Shown here piece after piece: positions 32,386-39,996 of a DNA stretch of 64,000 bases. Position 1 is the stretch's first letter, and the number at the start of each line of letters is the position of its first letter. The notes beneath the pieces were generated by a model. That model had not been told where the DNA came from. It saw only the letters and a program-made list of their open reading frames with translations, and ran no database searches. The stretch comes from DASWZN01 sp036404435. Its GTDB lineage: Bacteria > Acidobacteriota > Terriglobia > Bryobacterales > Bryobacteraceae. Made by a program: the position numbers and the translations under genes. The stretch is taken from assembly GCA_036404435.1 (NCBI GenBank), contig DASWZN010000047.1, positions 62,001-126,000 of the forward strand. The letters run 5' to 3'.

Positions 32386-32417
32386 GTACGTATCGTATCA
32401 CAAAAGGAGTACGTACT
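32386..32417 (-). promoter_or_regulatory. Candidate autoregulatory operator of the toxin-antitoxin pair
   Basis: GTACGTA (32386-32392) abuts the antitoxin ATG and a perfect palindrome AGTACGTACT lies at 32408-32417. The two TACGTA cores are 23 bp apart, about two helical turns, as expected for cooperative RHH dimers. Inference from position and symmetry. Confidence 0.5.
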
Positions 32418-32425
32418 TATCTACA

Positions 32426-32440
32426 GGACAATCGAAGCGG
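32426..32440 (+). repeat. 15-bp direct repeat, right copy
   Basis: GGACAATCGAAGCGG, identical to 31704-31718 and on the same strand. It lies just beyond the operator of the antitoxin. Confidence 0.7.
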
Positions 32441-32489
32441 AATGGGCGAGGAGGGCGCGGGCGAATACTATGGTTCACCAAGTGGCTCG

Positions 32490-32882
32490 TTACGCATACG
32501 TGACCTTCTCTCCTTGCACAAGGCGCACATAACTGAGCACGAGCGAAAGCGGCAAAAAGCCGAAGAGGCAAAACGCCATAAACAAACCCAGGCCGATCCA
32601 CAAGATGTCGCTTGGGTAATTCGCGCCAATGAACACGCGGAATGGAATCAACGCGAGCAGCAGAGATATTCCAGGGGATACGCGAGAGAACACAAAGCAT
32701 CGGTTGGGAATCACCGACAGAGTAAGTATCAAGACAGCCTGGGCGGAAGCGACGGGGAAGTGACCGGGATGCCTAGAGACCAGAAGCACCACACCCGAGA
32801 TAACAATGGCCAAAAGCTTACAAGTCCAAGCTAAGGATTTTAAGGACATAAAGGAGTATGCCTTTGTGCCCGGAGTCTCCAT
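32490..32882 (-). CDS. Hypothetical four-helix membrane protein in low-GC DNA
   Basis: A 130-aa ORF with hydrophobic stretches LLAIVISGVVLLVS, AVLILTLSVIP, SLLLALIPFRVFI and IGLGLFMAFCLFGFLPLSLVL, consistent with four TM helices. GC content is visibly lower than the neighbours, suggesting recent acquisition with the adjacent toxin-antitoxin cassette. The start could be ATG 32882 or ATG 32849; neither has a good Shine-Dalgarno. No family recognised. It could be non-functional. Confidence 0.45.
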   Translation of the reverse strand: METPGTKAYSFMSLKSLAWTCKLLAIVISGVVLLVSRHPGHFPVASAQAVLILTLSVIPNRCFVFSRVSPGISLLLALIPFRVFIGANYPSDILWIGLGLFMAFCLFGFLPLSLVLSYVRLVQGEKVTYA

Positions 32883-32968
32883 TTTGGACCCCCGTGTCCT
32901 AGTCAGTATACACCCGGGTCCAGAGCGTCCCCGCCCGAGTGCAGGGAGATGCGACCGAAAGTGAGATC

Positions 32969-33039
32969 TGGCTCCCCAAATAGGATTCGAACCACCCGTT
33001 TCCCACCAGCCAGGTGCTCTGCCAGCGAGCTACTGAGGA
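32969..33039 (-). tRNA. tRNA-like sequence, probably a degenerate tRNA or pseudo-tRNA
   Basis: Read on the minus strand, TCCTCAG (33033-33039) pairs at all seven positions with TTGGGGA (32973-32979) to make an acceptor stem, followed by G and an encoded CCA. The D arm is intact (GCTC-GCTGGCA-GAGC) and the T loop is TTCGAAT. The anticodon arm does not fold (CCTGG has no partner), the T stem has two mismatches, and the region between the arms is 3-4 nt short. A GGT (Thr) anticodon can be placed in the loop CTGGTGG only by force. Most likely a decayed tRNA. Confidence 0.4.
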
Positions 33040-33099
33040 GCGGCCGGTCTCGTCGCATCGCGCAGCGCCCCCGATTCCCTCCCGTGTCACAATGGAGGT

Positions 33100-33657
33100 A
33101 TGGAAGCTGGGGAATTCGCCGGAGGGCTGACGCGCGCCGAACCCGATCTCTTCTCCCGTATCGACCAGGACGACTATTCCTGGCTGAGCGACGCCGTCGT
33201 CACCACGCGGCTCGACCGCGCCATCAACTGGGCCCGCAAGAACTCCATCTGGCCCATGAGCTTCGGCCTGGCCTGCTGCGCCATCGAGATGATGTCGATG
33301 GGCGCCTCGCGCTTCGATGTGGCCCGTTTCGGGGCCGAGGTCTTTCGCGGCTCCCCGCGGCAATCGGACCTGATGATCATCGCCGGCCGCGTATCGAACA
33401 AGATGGCCCCCATCATCCGCCAGCTCTATCAGCAGATGCCGGAGCCGAAATGGGTCATTTCGATGGGCGCTTGCGCCACCTCCACCGGCGTCTTCAATAA
33501 CTACGCGCTGGTTCCCGTCAACCAGGTCATCCCGGTGGATGTATATGTCCCGGGCTGCCCGCCGCGCCCGGAGCAGTTGATCTACGCCCTCATGGTGCTG
33601 CAGAAGAAGATCGAGCGCCACGCCGGCACCGCGCGCGAGGTTTTGAATCTGAAGTAG
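33100..33657 (+). CDS. nuoB: NADH-quinone oxidoreductase subunit B (orphan)
   Basis: A 185-aa NuoB/PSST homologue that carries the N2 [4Fe-4S] cluster of complex I. The four cluster Cys are in FGLACCAIEMMS, SMGACATSTGVF and VPGCPPRPEQL; the tandem CC is characteristic. In complex I it lies at the peripheral arm/membrane interface. No other nuo gene is adjacent, unlike the usual nuoABCD... order. It may complete a nuo set elsewhere or serve a related hydrogenase. GGAGG ends only 1-2 nt before the ATG 33100, so the ribosome-binding site is unusually close. Confidence 0.92.
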   Translation: MEAGEFAGGLTRAEPDLFSRIDQDDYSWLSDAVVTTRLDRAINWARKNSIWPMSFGLACCAIEMMSMGASRFDVARFGAEVFRGSPRQSDLMIIAGRVSNKMAPIIRQLYQQMPEPKWVISMGACATSTGVFNNYALVPVNQVIPVDVYVPGCPPRPEQLIYALMVLQKKIERHAGTAREVLNLK

Positions 33658-33712
33658 CCGCGCGGCGGCAGAATTCCCGCAGCCTTCCCCCCACCAAGCC
33701 GATAAGTCATAC

Positions 33713-33772
33713 GAGGCAGGGTTTCTCCACCGTGCCCAACGCGAGGTGACGGCACGGAGGGGACCCTGCCTC
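33713..33772 (+). promoter_or_regulatory. Long structured 5' leader hairpin before the frameshifted small gene
   Basis: GAGGCAGGGT (33713-33722) pairs fully with ACCCTGCCTC (33763-33772). After a 2-nt bulge, four more pairs, a mismatch and CCGTGCC/GGCACGG extend the stem around a 14-nt loop. It ends one base before GAGGAG, the Shine-Dalgarno for ATG 33786. GCCGATAA at 33698-33705 resembles a sigma-28 -10, but no -35 is visible. Candidate cis-regulatory RNA. Confidence 0.5.
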
Positions 33773-33785
33773 CGAGGAGACTGTC

Positions 33786-34150
33786 ATGAACAGCGTCGGC
33801 GGAGTACCCAGCGTCGGACAAGCCGCCCCAGTCAACCTGTCTCCGACTCCAGTCGAGAGACCCCCCGAGCGGAGGCCGCCTTGAACGCGGTGCGCGTGTC
33901 GCTGGCGAATCTGAGCAAACGACTGGAGGGGACCGAGCGGCAGACCGGTTTGCTGATGCCCCCGCCGCCCACGCGCTCCGGTTTCAACCTGAGCAAGCGC
34001 AGCCAGGCTATTCGGATGAGCCGGCGGGGCGAGACACCCGGCCAGATCGCCGCGGCTCTCGAATTGCCTCGGGGCGAAGTCGATCTGCTGCTCAAAGTGC
34101 ACCGGATCGTGGTGAGCTTGCCGGCGGCGCCGGCGGCCAAGGGTCCCTGA
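33786..34150 (+). pseudogene. Frameshifted small gene with DUF2802/DUF6115-like C-terminus
   Basis: ATG 33786 has an excellent Shine-Dalgarno (GAGGAG, six nucleotides away) and reads MNSVGGVPSVGQAAPVNLSP before stopping after a run of six C (33861-33866). One extra C would join it to the frame AEAALNAVRVSLANLSKRLE ... GFNLSKRSQAIRMSRRGETP, which ends at 34150. The tail GQIAAALELPRGEVDLLLKV is a helix-turn-helix-like repeat seen in DUF2802/DUF6115 proteins, often near motility genes. Repaired, it would be ~121 aa. It may be a sequencing error, a real mutation or slippage control. Confidence 0.6.
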
Positions 34151-34223
34151 GGGGGGTTCGAACCGCGGCGTGTCCGGTCTTGAATTCGGAGCGGTGAAGG
34201 CGTACGATTCGGAGCGGAGACTC

Positions 34224-36836
34224 ATGAAACCAATACGGGTTTTCAGCGTGGTTCCTTTGCTTCCGGCACCTATCGAGGGGTTGCGGCAGATTGCCTACAA
34301 CCTGCGCTGGGCCTGGAGTCACGAAGCGATCGAACTGTTCCGCCGCCTGGACAGCGACCTGTGGGAGTCGAGCGGCCACAACCCGGTGGCGCTGCTGGGG
34401 GCGATCGACCAGACCAAGCTCGACGCGGCTGCGGTGGATGACGCGTTCCTGGCGCACCTGGAACGGGTCGAGCGCAACCTCGAGAGCTACATCGGCAGCG
34501 AGTCCTCCTGGTTCCGGAAGACGTGCGACGGCCGCAAAGACTGCCCGCTGGTGGCTTACTTCTCGGCCGAGTTCGGGCTGACGGAGTGCCTATCGATCTT
34601 CGCGGGAGGTCTGGGGATACTCGCCGGCGATCACCTGAAATCGGCCAGCGACATCGGCGTACCGCTGGTGGGGGTCGGCCTGCTCTATCAACAGGGATAC
34701 TTCCAGCAATGCCTGACCCAGGCGGGCTGGCAGCAGGAATCCTATGCGGACAACGATTTTCACAACCTGCCGGTGAGTCCCGCCGTGGGACAGGACGGGA
34801 AGCCGGTGGTGGTGGAAGTCTCCTATCCGGGCCGGCCGGTGCGCGCCCAGGTCTGGCGGGTCGCCGTGGGCCGCGTTTCGTTGTACCTGCTGGACACGAA
34901 CCTGGCGGCGAACCGTCCGGAGGACCGCGACATCACCGATCAGCTTTACGGCGGCGACCGCGACATGCGCATCCGCCAGGAGATCCTGCTGGGCATCGGG
35001 GGCTATCACGCGCTGGCGGCGCTGAGTCTCGATCCGACGGTGTACCACATGAACGAGGGCCACTCAGCCTTCCTCGGCCTGGAGCGCGTGCGCCGGCTGA
35101 TGGAGAAGTACAAGCTGTCCTTCGCCGAAGCGCGGGAACTGGCCTCGGCCAGCCTGATCTTCACCACGCATACCCCGGTCGAAGCCGGGCACGACTATTT
35201 CCCGCCGGATCTGATCGCTTACTACCTGGGCGACTACGCGCGGGGGCTGGGCCTTTCGCGCGACGAGTTTCTGGCCTTGGGCCGCCGCGGTCCCTGGGAC
35301 CAGGGCGAATTCTGCATGACGGTCCTGGCGTTGCGCCTGGCCTCCTTCCGCAACGGCGTCAGCAAGCTGCACGGCGCGGTGAGCCGCCGCATGTGGCAGT
35401 CGCTGTGGCCGGGCGTTCCGGTGGAGGAGGTTCCGATCCGCCACATCACCAACGGCGTGCACTTCCGCTCCTGGATTTCGGCCGAGATGAACCAGCTCTA
35501 CGACCGGTACCTGGGGCCGAACTGGCGCGATGAGCCCGCCAACAGCGAAGCCTGGGACCGGATTCACCAGATTTCGGCCGAAGAGTTGTGGCGCACCCAC
35601 GAACGCCGGCGGGAGCGGCTGGTAGCCTGGGCGCGGCGGCGCGTCCGCAACCAGCGGACGCGGCGCGGAGCGCCGCAGACCGAAATCGAGGCGGCCGACG
35701 AGGTGCTCGATCCCGACGCTTTGACTATAGGCTTTGCCCGGCGCTTCGCCACCTACAAGCGCGCCACGCTCTTGCTGCGCGATCTGGACCGGCTGAAACG
35801 CCTGCTGACGGACCCGGCCCGTCCCGTGCAGCTCATCTTTGCCGGCAAAGCGCACCCACGAGACACGCAGGGCAAGGAGCTGATCCAGCAGATCGTCAGC
35901 CTGTCGCGCCAGCCCGACCTGGGCCGCCGCCTGGTGTTTCTCGAAGACTACGACATGGCCGTGGCCCGTTACCTGGTGCAAGGGGTGGATGTCTGGCTGA
36001 ACACGCCGCAGCGGCCCCTCGAGGCCAGTGGAACCAGCGGGATGAAGGCCGCCGCCAATGGCGCCTTGAACCTCAGCACGCTCGATGGCTGGTGGGACGA
36101 AGTGTGGCGCGATCCACACCGCCCGCCCGGCATCGGCTGGGCCATCGGGAGCGGCGGAGACTACGACGACCACAACTACCAGGATCAGGTGGAGGCCGAT
36201 TCTCTGTACGAGCTGCTGGAGCGCGACGTCGTGGCGGGCTTCTACGACCGCGGTGCGGACCGCGTGCCACGCCGGTGGGTCAACTGGATGAAGGCGTCCA
36301 TCGGAACGCTGTGCCATTTCGTCAACACGCACCGCATGGTCAGCCAGTACACGCGCGAATACTACCTGGTGGCGCACGCACGGGCGCGCAAGCTTGAGGC
36401 CGACAACGCCGCGGGCACCCGCGCGCTGGCAGCCTGGATGGAGCGCACTCAGCGGGAGTGGGGGCGCGTCCGGGTCGAAGAGGTCGAAGGAGGCCCCACC
36501 GAGGCCTTCCCGGTTGGCACCAGAATCCGCACCTGCGCCCGGCTGGAGTTGGGCGGCTTGTCGCCGGACGATGTCGCGGTGGAACTCTACTGGGGCCGTG
36601 TGAATGCAGCGGGCGAGATCTCGGAGGGATCGAGCGCGGTCATGAAACCCGCCGGGCGCGACGAGCGCGGCAAGCACATCTTCGAGACGGAAGCGGTGGC
36701 CTGCCCGCGCAGCGGCCTGCATGGCTACACGGTCCGCGTGCTGCCGCATCACCCCGATCTGGCTTCGCCCTTCCTGCCTGGCCTCATCACCTGGGCGGAC
36801 ACCAGCGCCGCGGCGGGTGCGCGGGCGGGCGGGTAG
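34224..36836 (+). CDS. glgP: Alpha-glucan (glycogen) phosphorylase, short type
   Basis: An 870-aa GT35 enzyme with an N-terminal DUF3417-type domain (EGLRQIAYNLRWAWSHEAIE). It releases glucose 1-phosphate from glycogen or maltodextrin in the cytoplasm. The PLP lysine is in ASGTSGMKAAANGALNLSTL (around residue 605). Other signatures are YFSAEFGLTECLSIFAGGLG, HMNEGHSAFLGLE, HTPVEAGHDYFP and IGFARRFATYKRATLLL. The start ATG 34224 has GGAG six nucleotides before; earlier in-frame codons lack one. A C-terminal ~100-residue beta-rich extension follows the core. Confidence 0.93.
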   Translation: MKPIRVFSVVPLLPAPIEGLRQIAYNLRWAWSHEAIELFRRLDSDLWESSGHNPVALLGAIDQTKLDAAAVDDAFLAHLERVERNLESYIGSESSWFRKTCDGRKDCPLVAYFSAEFGLTECLSIFAGGLGILAGDHLKSASDIGVPLVGVGLLYQQGYFQQCLTQAGWQQESYADNDFHNLPVSPAVGQDGKPVVVEVSYPGRPVRAQVWRVAVGRVSLYLLDTNLAANRPEDRDITDQLYGGDRDMRIRQEILLGIGGYHALAALSLDPTVYHMNEGHSAFLGLERVRRLMEKYKLSFAEARELASASLIFTTHTPVEAGHDYFPPDLIAYYLGDYARGLGLSRDEFLALGRRGPWDQGEFCMTVLALRLASFRNGVSKLHGAVSRRMWQSLWPGVPVEEVPIRHITNGVHFRSWISAEMNQLYDRYLGPNWRDEPANSEAWDRIHQISAEELWRTHERRRERLVAWARRRVRNQRTRRGAPQTEIEAADEVLDPDALTIGFARRFATYKRATLLLRDLDRLKRLLTDPARPVQLIFAGKAHPRDTQGKELIQQIVSLSRQPDLGRRLVFLEDYDMAVARYLVQGVDVWLNTPQRPLEASGTSGMKAAANGALNLSTLDGWWDEVWRDPHRPPGIGWAIGSGGDYDDHNYQDQVEADSLYELLERDVVAGFYDRGADRVPRRWVNWMKASIGTLCHFVNTHRMVSQYTREYYLVAHARARKLEADNAAGTRALAAWMERTQREWGRVRVEEVEGGPTEAFPVGTRIRTCARLELGGLSPDDVAVELYWGRVNAAGEISEGSSAVMKPAGRDERGKHIFETEAVACPRSGLHGYTVRVLPHHPDLASPFLPGLITWADTSAAAGARAGG

Positions 36837-36872
36837 CGAAAGCCGAATCCGAACCGGCTCAAGGAGCCCGAA

Positions 36873-36983
36873 AAGACAATTCCCAGCCGCCGATGAACGC
36901 GGATGGACGCCGATAAGTTACCTTCTTTCAATCGGCGTTGATCGGCGTTGTTCCGCGGCCAGCCATGTTTTGGCTTGTTCGGC
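36873..36983. repeat. Diverged copy of the MITE-like core at 22.9 kb
   Basis: ACAATTCCCAGCCGCCGATG, GAACGC and GATCGGCGTTG form imperfect inverted arms (36885-36914 and 36931-36961). Flanks are shared with 22915-23020 (ACAATTC-AGCCGC and GGC-AGC-TGTTTTG). The outer ends seen in the first copy are not preserved. It lies in the 203-bp gap between glgP and fmdB. Confidence 0.6.
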
Positions 36984-37039
36984 AGCATCTGCGCCGCCAC
37001 CTGCGTGCCGCGGTCTGCATCCGCTAAACTGAGAGAAAG

Positions 37040-37288
37040 ATGCCTCTGTACGAATATCAGTGCGCCGGTTGCGGCGCCGCGTTCGAGCGGCTCCGCCGGA
37101 TGCAGGATGCCGATCAGGACCAGGAGTGCCCGCAGTGCGCCTCGCACGAGGTCAAACGGTTGCTCTCCACTTTCGCCCCGCACACGGCGAGCCCTGGCGG
37201 CGGAGCGGAGGCGCTCGCGCCCTGTGGCCAGCCGGCATCGGCGTGCGGAAACGGCCGCTGTCCGGGCGGCGGTCCGCTGCCCTATTGA
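37040..37288 (+). CDS. FmdB-family zinc ribbon protein
   Basis: An 82-aa protein beginning MPLYEYQCAGCGAAFERLRR, the hallmark of the FmdB/CxxC_CxxC_SSSS regulatory-type zinc ribbon. A second pair follows in ECPQCASHEVKRLLSTF. Two further Cys near the C-terminus (APCGQPASACGNGRCPGG) are common in Acidobacteria and Deltaproteobacteria members. Function is unproven; some homologues regulate formamidase or bind nucleic acid. TAAACT sits 9 nt before the ATG. Confidence 0.85.
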   Translation: MPLYEYQCAGCGAAFERLRRMQDADQDQECPQCASHEVKRLLSTFAPHTASPGGGAEALAPCGQPASACGNGRCPGGGPLPY

Positions 37289-37376
37289 GTCTAGTTTCGA
37301 AATCGCGTTCCTGCCTTGCGTCTTCCGTGACAGAATAGATCGCAGTGGTGCGAACACAACTGCCAGGAGAAGCCAG

Positions 37377-38627
37377 ATGCAACTTCGCGTGCTTGCCTTC
37401 GTGCTCGCCGGCGGCAAGGGAACCCGGCTCTACCCGCTCACCAAAGAACGCGCCAAGCCGGCCGTGCCGTTCGGCGGCAAGTATCGCATTGTGGACTTCG
37501 TGCTCAGCAATCTCATCAACTCGGGCATCTACTCGACTTACGTTCTGCTCCAGTTTAAGAGCCAGTCGCTGCTCCAGCACCTGCGCGACGGCTGGCAGTT
37601 CGCCGGCCTCCTGAAGAACCAGTTCATCATTCCCGTGCCGGCGCAGATGCGCACGGCCGAGACGTGGTACCAGGGCACGGCCGACGCCATCTACCAAAAC
37701 ATCAACCTGATCGAGCAGGCGGACCCGCACATCGTCGTGATCTTCGGCGCCGACCACATCTACCGCATGAACATCCGCGAGATGATCGAGTACCACGAGC
37801 AGAAGCGGGCCGACGTAACGGTGGCGGCGATTCCGGTGGAGAAGCGGCACGCCCTCGAATTCGGCGTCGTCGAGACCGAAGCGGACGGGCGCGTCCGGGG
37901 CTTTCACGAGAAGCGGGCGGACGCCCCCTGCTTGCCGGGCAACCCCGACCTGGTCTACGCCTCCATGGGCAACTACATCTTCTCGACGCGCCTGCTGCTC
38001 CAAGAATTGCACGCCGACGCGGGCAACGAGCAGAGCACTCACGATTTCGGCCGCGATATCCTGCCGGGACTGATCGGGCGCGTGCCGATGTTCGCTTACG
38101 ATTTCCAAACCAACGCGATCCCCGGCGAGCCGCCCGAGAAGAGCCCCTACTGGCGTGACGTGGGGACCATCGACGCCTACTACGAGGCCAACATGGACAT
38201 CCGCAGCGTCGAGCCGGCGCTGAACCTCTACAACCGGCAATGGCCGTTGATCACCGCGGGCTACTCCGATCCGCCGGCGAAGTTCGTCTTCGACGAGGAG
38301 GGCCGGCGCGGCCAGTCCATAAACTCGGTGGTCGCCGGAGGGACGATTCTGTCCGGAGGCACGGCGCACGACTCGGTGCTGGGCCGCTACGTGCGCGTGC
38401 ATTCGGGCGCGCTGGTGGAGGACTCGATCATCTTCGACAACTGCGACATCGGCCGCCGCGCCCGGATCCGCCGCGCCATCCTGGACAAGAACGTCCGCGT
38501 GCCCGACGACGCCACCATCGGCTACGACCTGGAGATGGACCGGCTTCATCATCACGTGACCGAAAGCGGCATCGTGGTGGTGGAAGGTCCCCGCTCGCGC
38601 GTCGAGCTTTCGACGCTGACGATCTGA
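37377..38627 (+). CDS. glgC: Glucose-1-phosphate adenylyltransferase
   Basis: GlgC makes ADP-glucose, the committed donor for glycogen synthesis. The 416-aa length is typical. Signatures are the nucleotide-binding loop AFVLAGGKGTRLYPLTKERA, KPAVPFGGKYRIVDFVLSN, WYQGTADAIYQN, the catalytic Asp in VIFGADHIYRM, and the left-handed beta-helix C-terminus (VAGGTILSGGTAHDSVLGRY). The start ATG 37377 has AGGAG seven nucleotides before. It complements malQ and glgP, so both synthesis and breakdown of glycogen are represented. glgA and glgB are not in this window. Confidence 0.95.
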   Translation: MQLRVLAFVLAGGKGTRLYPLTKERAKPAVPFGGKYRIVDFVLSNLINSGIYSTYVLLQFKSQSLLQHLRDGWQFAGLLKNQFIIPVPAQMRTAETWYQGTADAIYQNINLIEQADPHIVVIFGADHIYRMNIREMIEYHEQKRADVTVAAIPVEKRHALEFGVVETEADGRVRGFHEKRADAPCLPGNPDLVYASMGNYIFSTRLLLQELHADAGNEQSTHDFGRDILPGLIGRVPMFAYDFQTNAIPGEPPEKSPYWRDVGTIDAYYEANMDIRSVEPALNLYNRQWPLITAGYSDPPAKFVFDEEGRRGQSINSVVAGGTILSGGTAHDSVLGRYVRVHSGALVEDSIIFDNCDIGRRARIRRAILDKNVRVPDDATIGYDLEMDRLHHHVTESGIVVVEGPRSRVELSTLTI

Positions 38628-38666
38628 GCGGCGACGGCGGGCTCAAGCGCGCTAGGATGATCGGTG

Positions 38667-39908
38667 ATGAAGACAAGAACCGCAATCACCCTCCTTTTGG
38701 CCCTCGCCGCGTCCTCGCCCGCATTCGCCGCTTCCCGCACCCATTGGGTCGCGACTTGGGGACCGAGCCCGTCGCCGCAACTCCCCGATCAGGCGCAGAT
38801 GCGCACGGCGGGACTGGTCTTCGAGAACCAGACGCTGCGCGAGATCGTCCACACCACTATCGGAGGCGGCATGGTGCGCGTGCGGCTCTCGAACGCGTTC
38901 GCGAGCGACGACGCCGAGATCGCGGCAGCGCACATCGCCCAGCGCGGAAACGGGGCCGATATCGTCGCGGCCTCCGATCGCCCTCTGACCTTTAGCGGCC
39001 GGCCGGCGGTCACGATACCGCCCGGCGCAGTGGTCCTGAGCGATCCGGTGAAGCTGGAGGTGCCCGCATCCGGCGATCTCGCCATCAGTCTCTATCTGCC
39101 CAAGCCCACCACCGGCGCCGGCATACACTACTCGGCGCAGCAGACTTCGTACGTGGCCAAGGGCGACCTGACGGGCGCGGCTTCCCTGCCCGGCCCGGCG
39201 ACGCTCACTTCCTGGGTATTCCTCACGGGTGTGGATGTGCTGGCGCCGGAGTCCACGGCCGTGGCGGTGGCGTTTGGAGACTCGATCACCGACGGCGCGT
39301 ACGCGACTTTGGACGCCAATCACCGCTGGCCCGACTTTCTCGCGGCTCGTCTGCTGGCGCGTCACGGCGGCAAGAAGGTTGCGGTAATCGACGCGGGAAT
39401 CGGCGGTAACCGCGTTCTGCGCGACGCACGGAGCAACGTGCAGTACGGCGTCAGCGCGCTGGCCCGTTTCGAGCGCGACGCCCTGGCACAGCCGGGCGTC
39501 AGATGGGTGCTGCTGCTCGAGGGCATCAACGACCTCGGCCACTACGATCCGGCCGGTCCCGACTCGGAGAAGCCGGGCGCGGAGGACGTCATCGCGGGTC
39601 TGAAACAGATGGTCGAGCGGGCGCACGAGCTCGGGATCAAAGTCGTAGGCGGGACGCTGACACCGTTCGAGGGCACGGCGTTCGGGCACTACTTCACGCC
39701 GGAGAAGGAGGCCAAGCGCAAGGCCATCAACGAGTGGATCCGCACCAGCGGCGCCTTCGACGGTGTGGCGGATTTCGACAAGGCGGTGCGCGATCCGGAC
39801 CACCCGGACCGCATGCTGGCGGCCTACGATTCGGGCGACCATCTGCACCCCAAAGACGCCGGCTACAAAGCCATGGGCGAGGCGGTCGACCTGGCGCTGT
39901 TCAAGTAG
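38667..39908 (+). CDS. Secreted SGNH/GDSL-family hydrolase
   Basis: A 413-aa exported protein (signal TAITLLLALAASSPAFAAS). A beta-sandwich-like N-terminal region (about 30-200) precedes the SGNH domain. The four blocks are: block I GDSITDG (nucleophile Ser) near residue 210, block II with Gly in GIGGNRVL, block III GIND and block V DHLHP (Asp-x-x-His). It probably hydrolyses acyl or acetyl esters, perhaps on polysaccharide. ATG 38667 is preceded by TAGGAT; GTG 38664 is an alternative. It follows glgC by 39 bp and could be co-transcribed. Confidence 0.88.
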   Translation: MKTRTAITLLLALAASSPAFAASRTHWVATWGPSPSPQLPDQAQMRTAGLVFENQTLREIVHTTIGGGMVRVRLSNAFASDDAEIAAAHIAQRGNGADIVAASDRPLTFSGRPAVTIPPGAVVLSDPVKLEVPASGDLAISLYLPKPTTGAGIHYSAQQTSYVAKGDLTGAASLPGPATLTSWVFLTGVDVLAPESTAVAVAFGDSITDGAYATLDANHRWPDFLAARLLARHGGKKVAVIDAGIGGNRVLRDARSNVQYGVSALARFERDALAQPGVRWVLLLEGINDLGHYDPAGPDSEKPGAEDVIAGLKQMVERAHELGIKVVGGTLTPFEGTAFGHYFTPEKEAKRKAINEWIRTSGAFDGVADFDKAVRDPDHPDRMLAAYDSGDHLHPKDAGYKAMGEAVDLALFK

Positions 39909-39916
39909 CACAGTAG

Positions 39917-39942
39917 ACCGCTCCCTGTGGTCGCGGCTCGGT
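39917..39942. repeat. Dispersed repeat, copy 1
   Basis: GACCGCTCCCTGTGGTCGCG then GCTCGG. It resembles 47608-47634 (GACCGCTCGCTCACGCGCGC then GGTTCGG), and a fragment GACCGCTCGCT recurs near 55353. All lie in non-coding DNA, just after stop codons or upstream of promoters. Confidence 0.45.
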
Positions 39943-39996
39943 AAACGCGTGCTCCCGTGCCGAAGGGAGCGCTCAGGCTCTGGCCGGCCGCGAACT

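Noticed and set aside
31704..33039. Integrative element with integrase
   Set aside because: Direct repeats and a tRNA-like sequence are present, but no integrase or recombinase gene is found between them.
33698..33705. Full sigma-28 promoter (GCCGATAA)
   Set aside because: The expected TAAA-type -35 is absent at the right spacing, so it is mentioned only as a possibility.
35064..36752. 562-aa minus-strand ORF opposite glgP
   Set aside because: Antisense to a phosphorylase with all catalytic motifs; no independent support.
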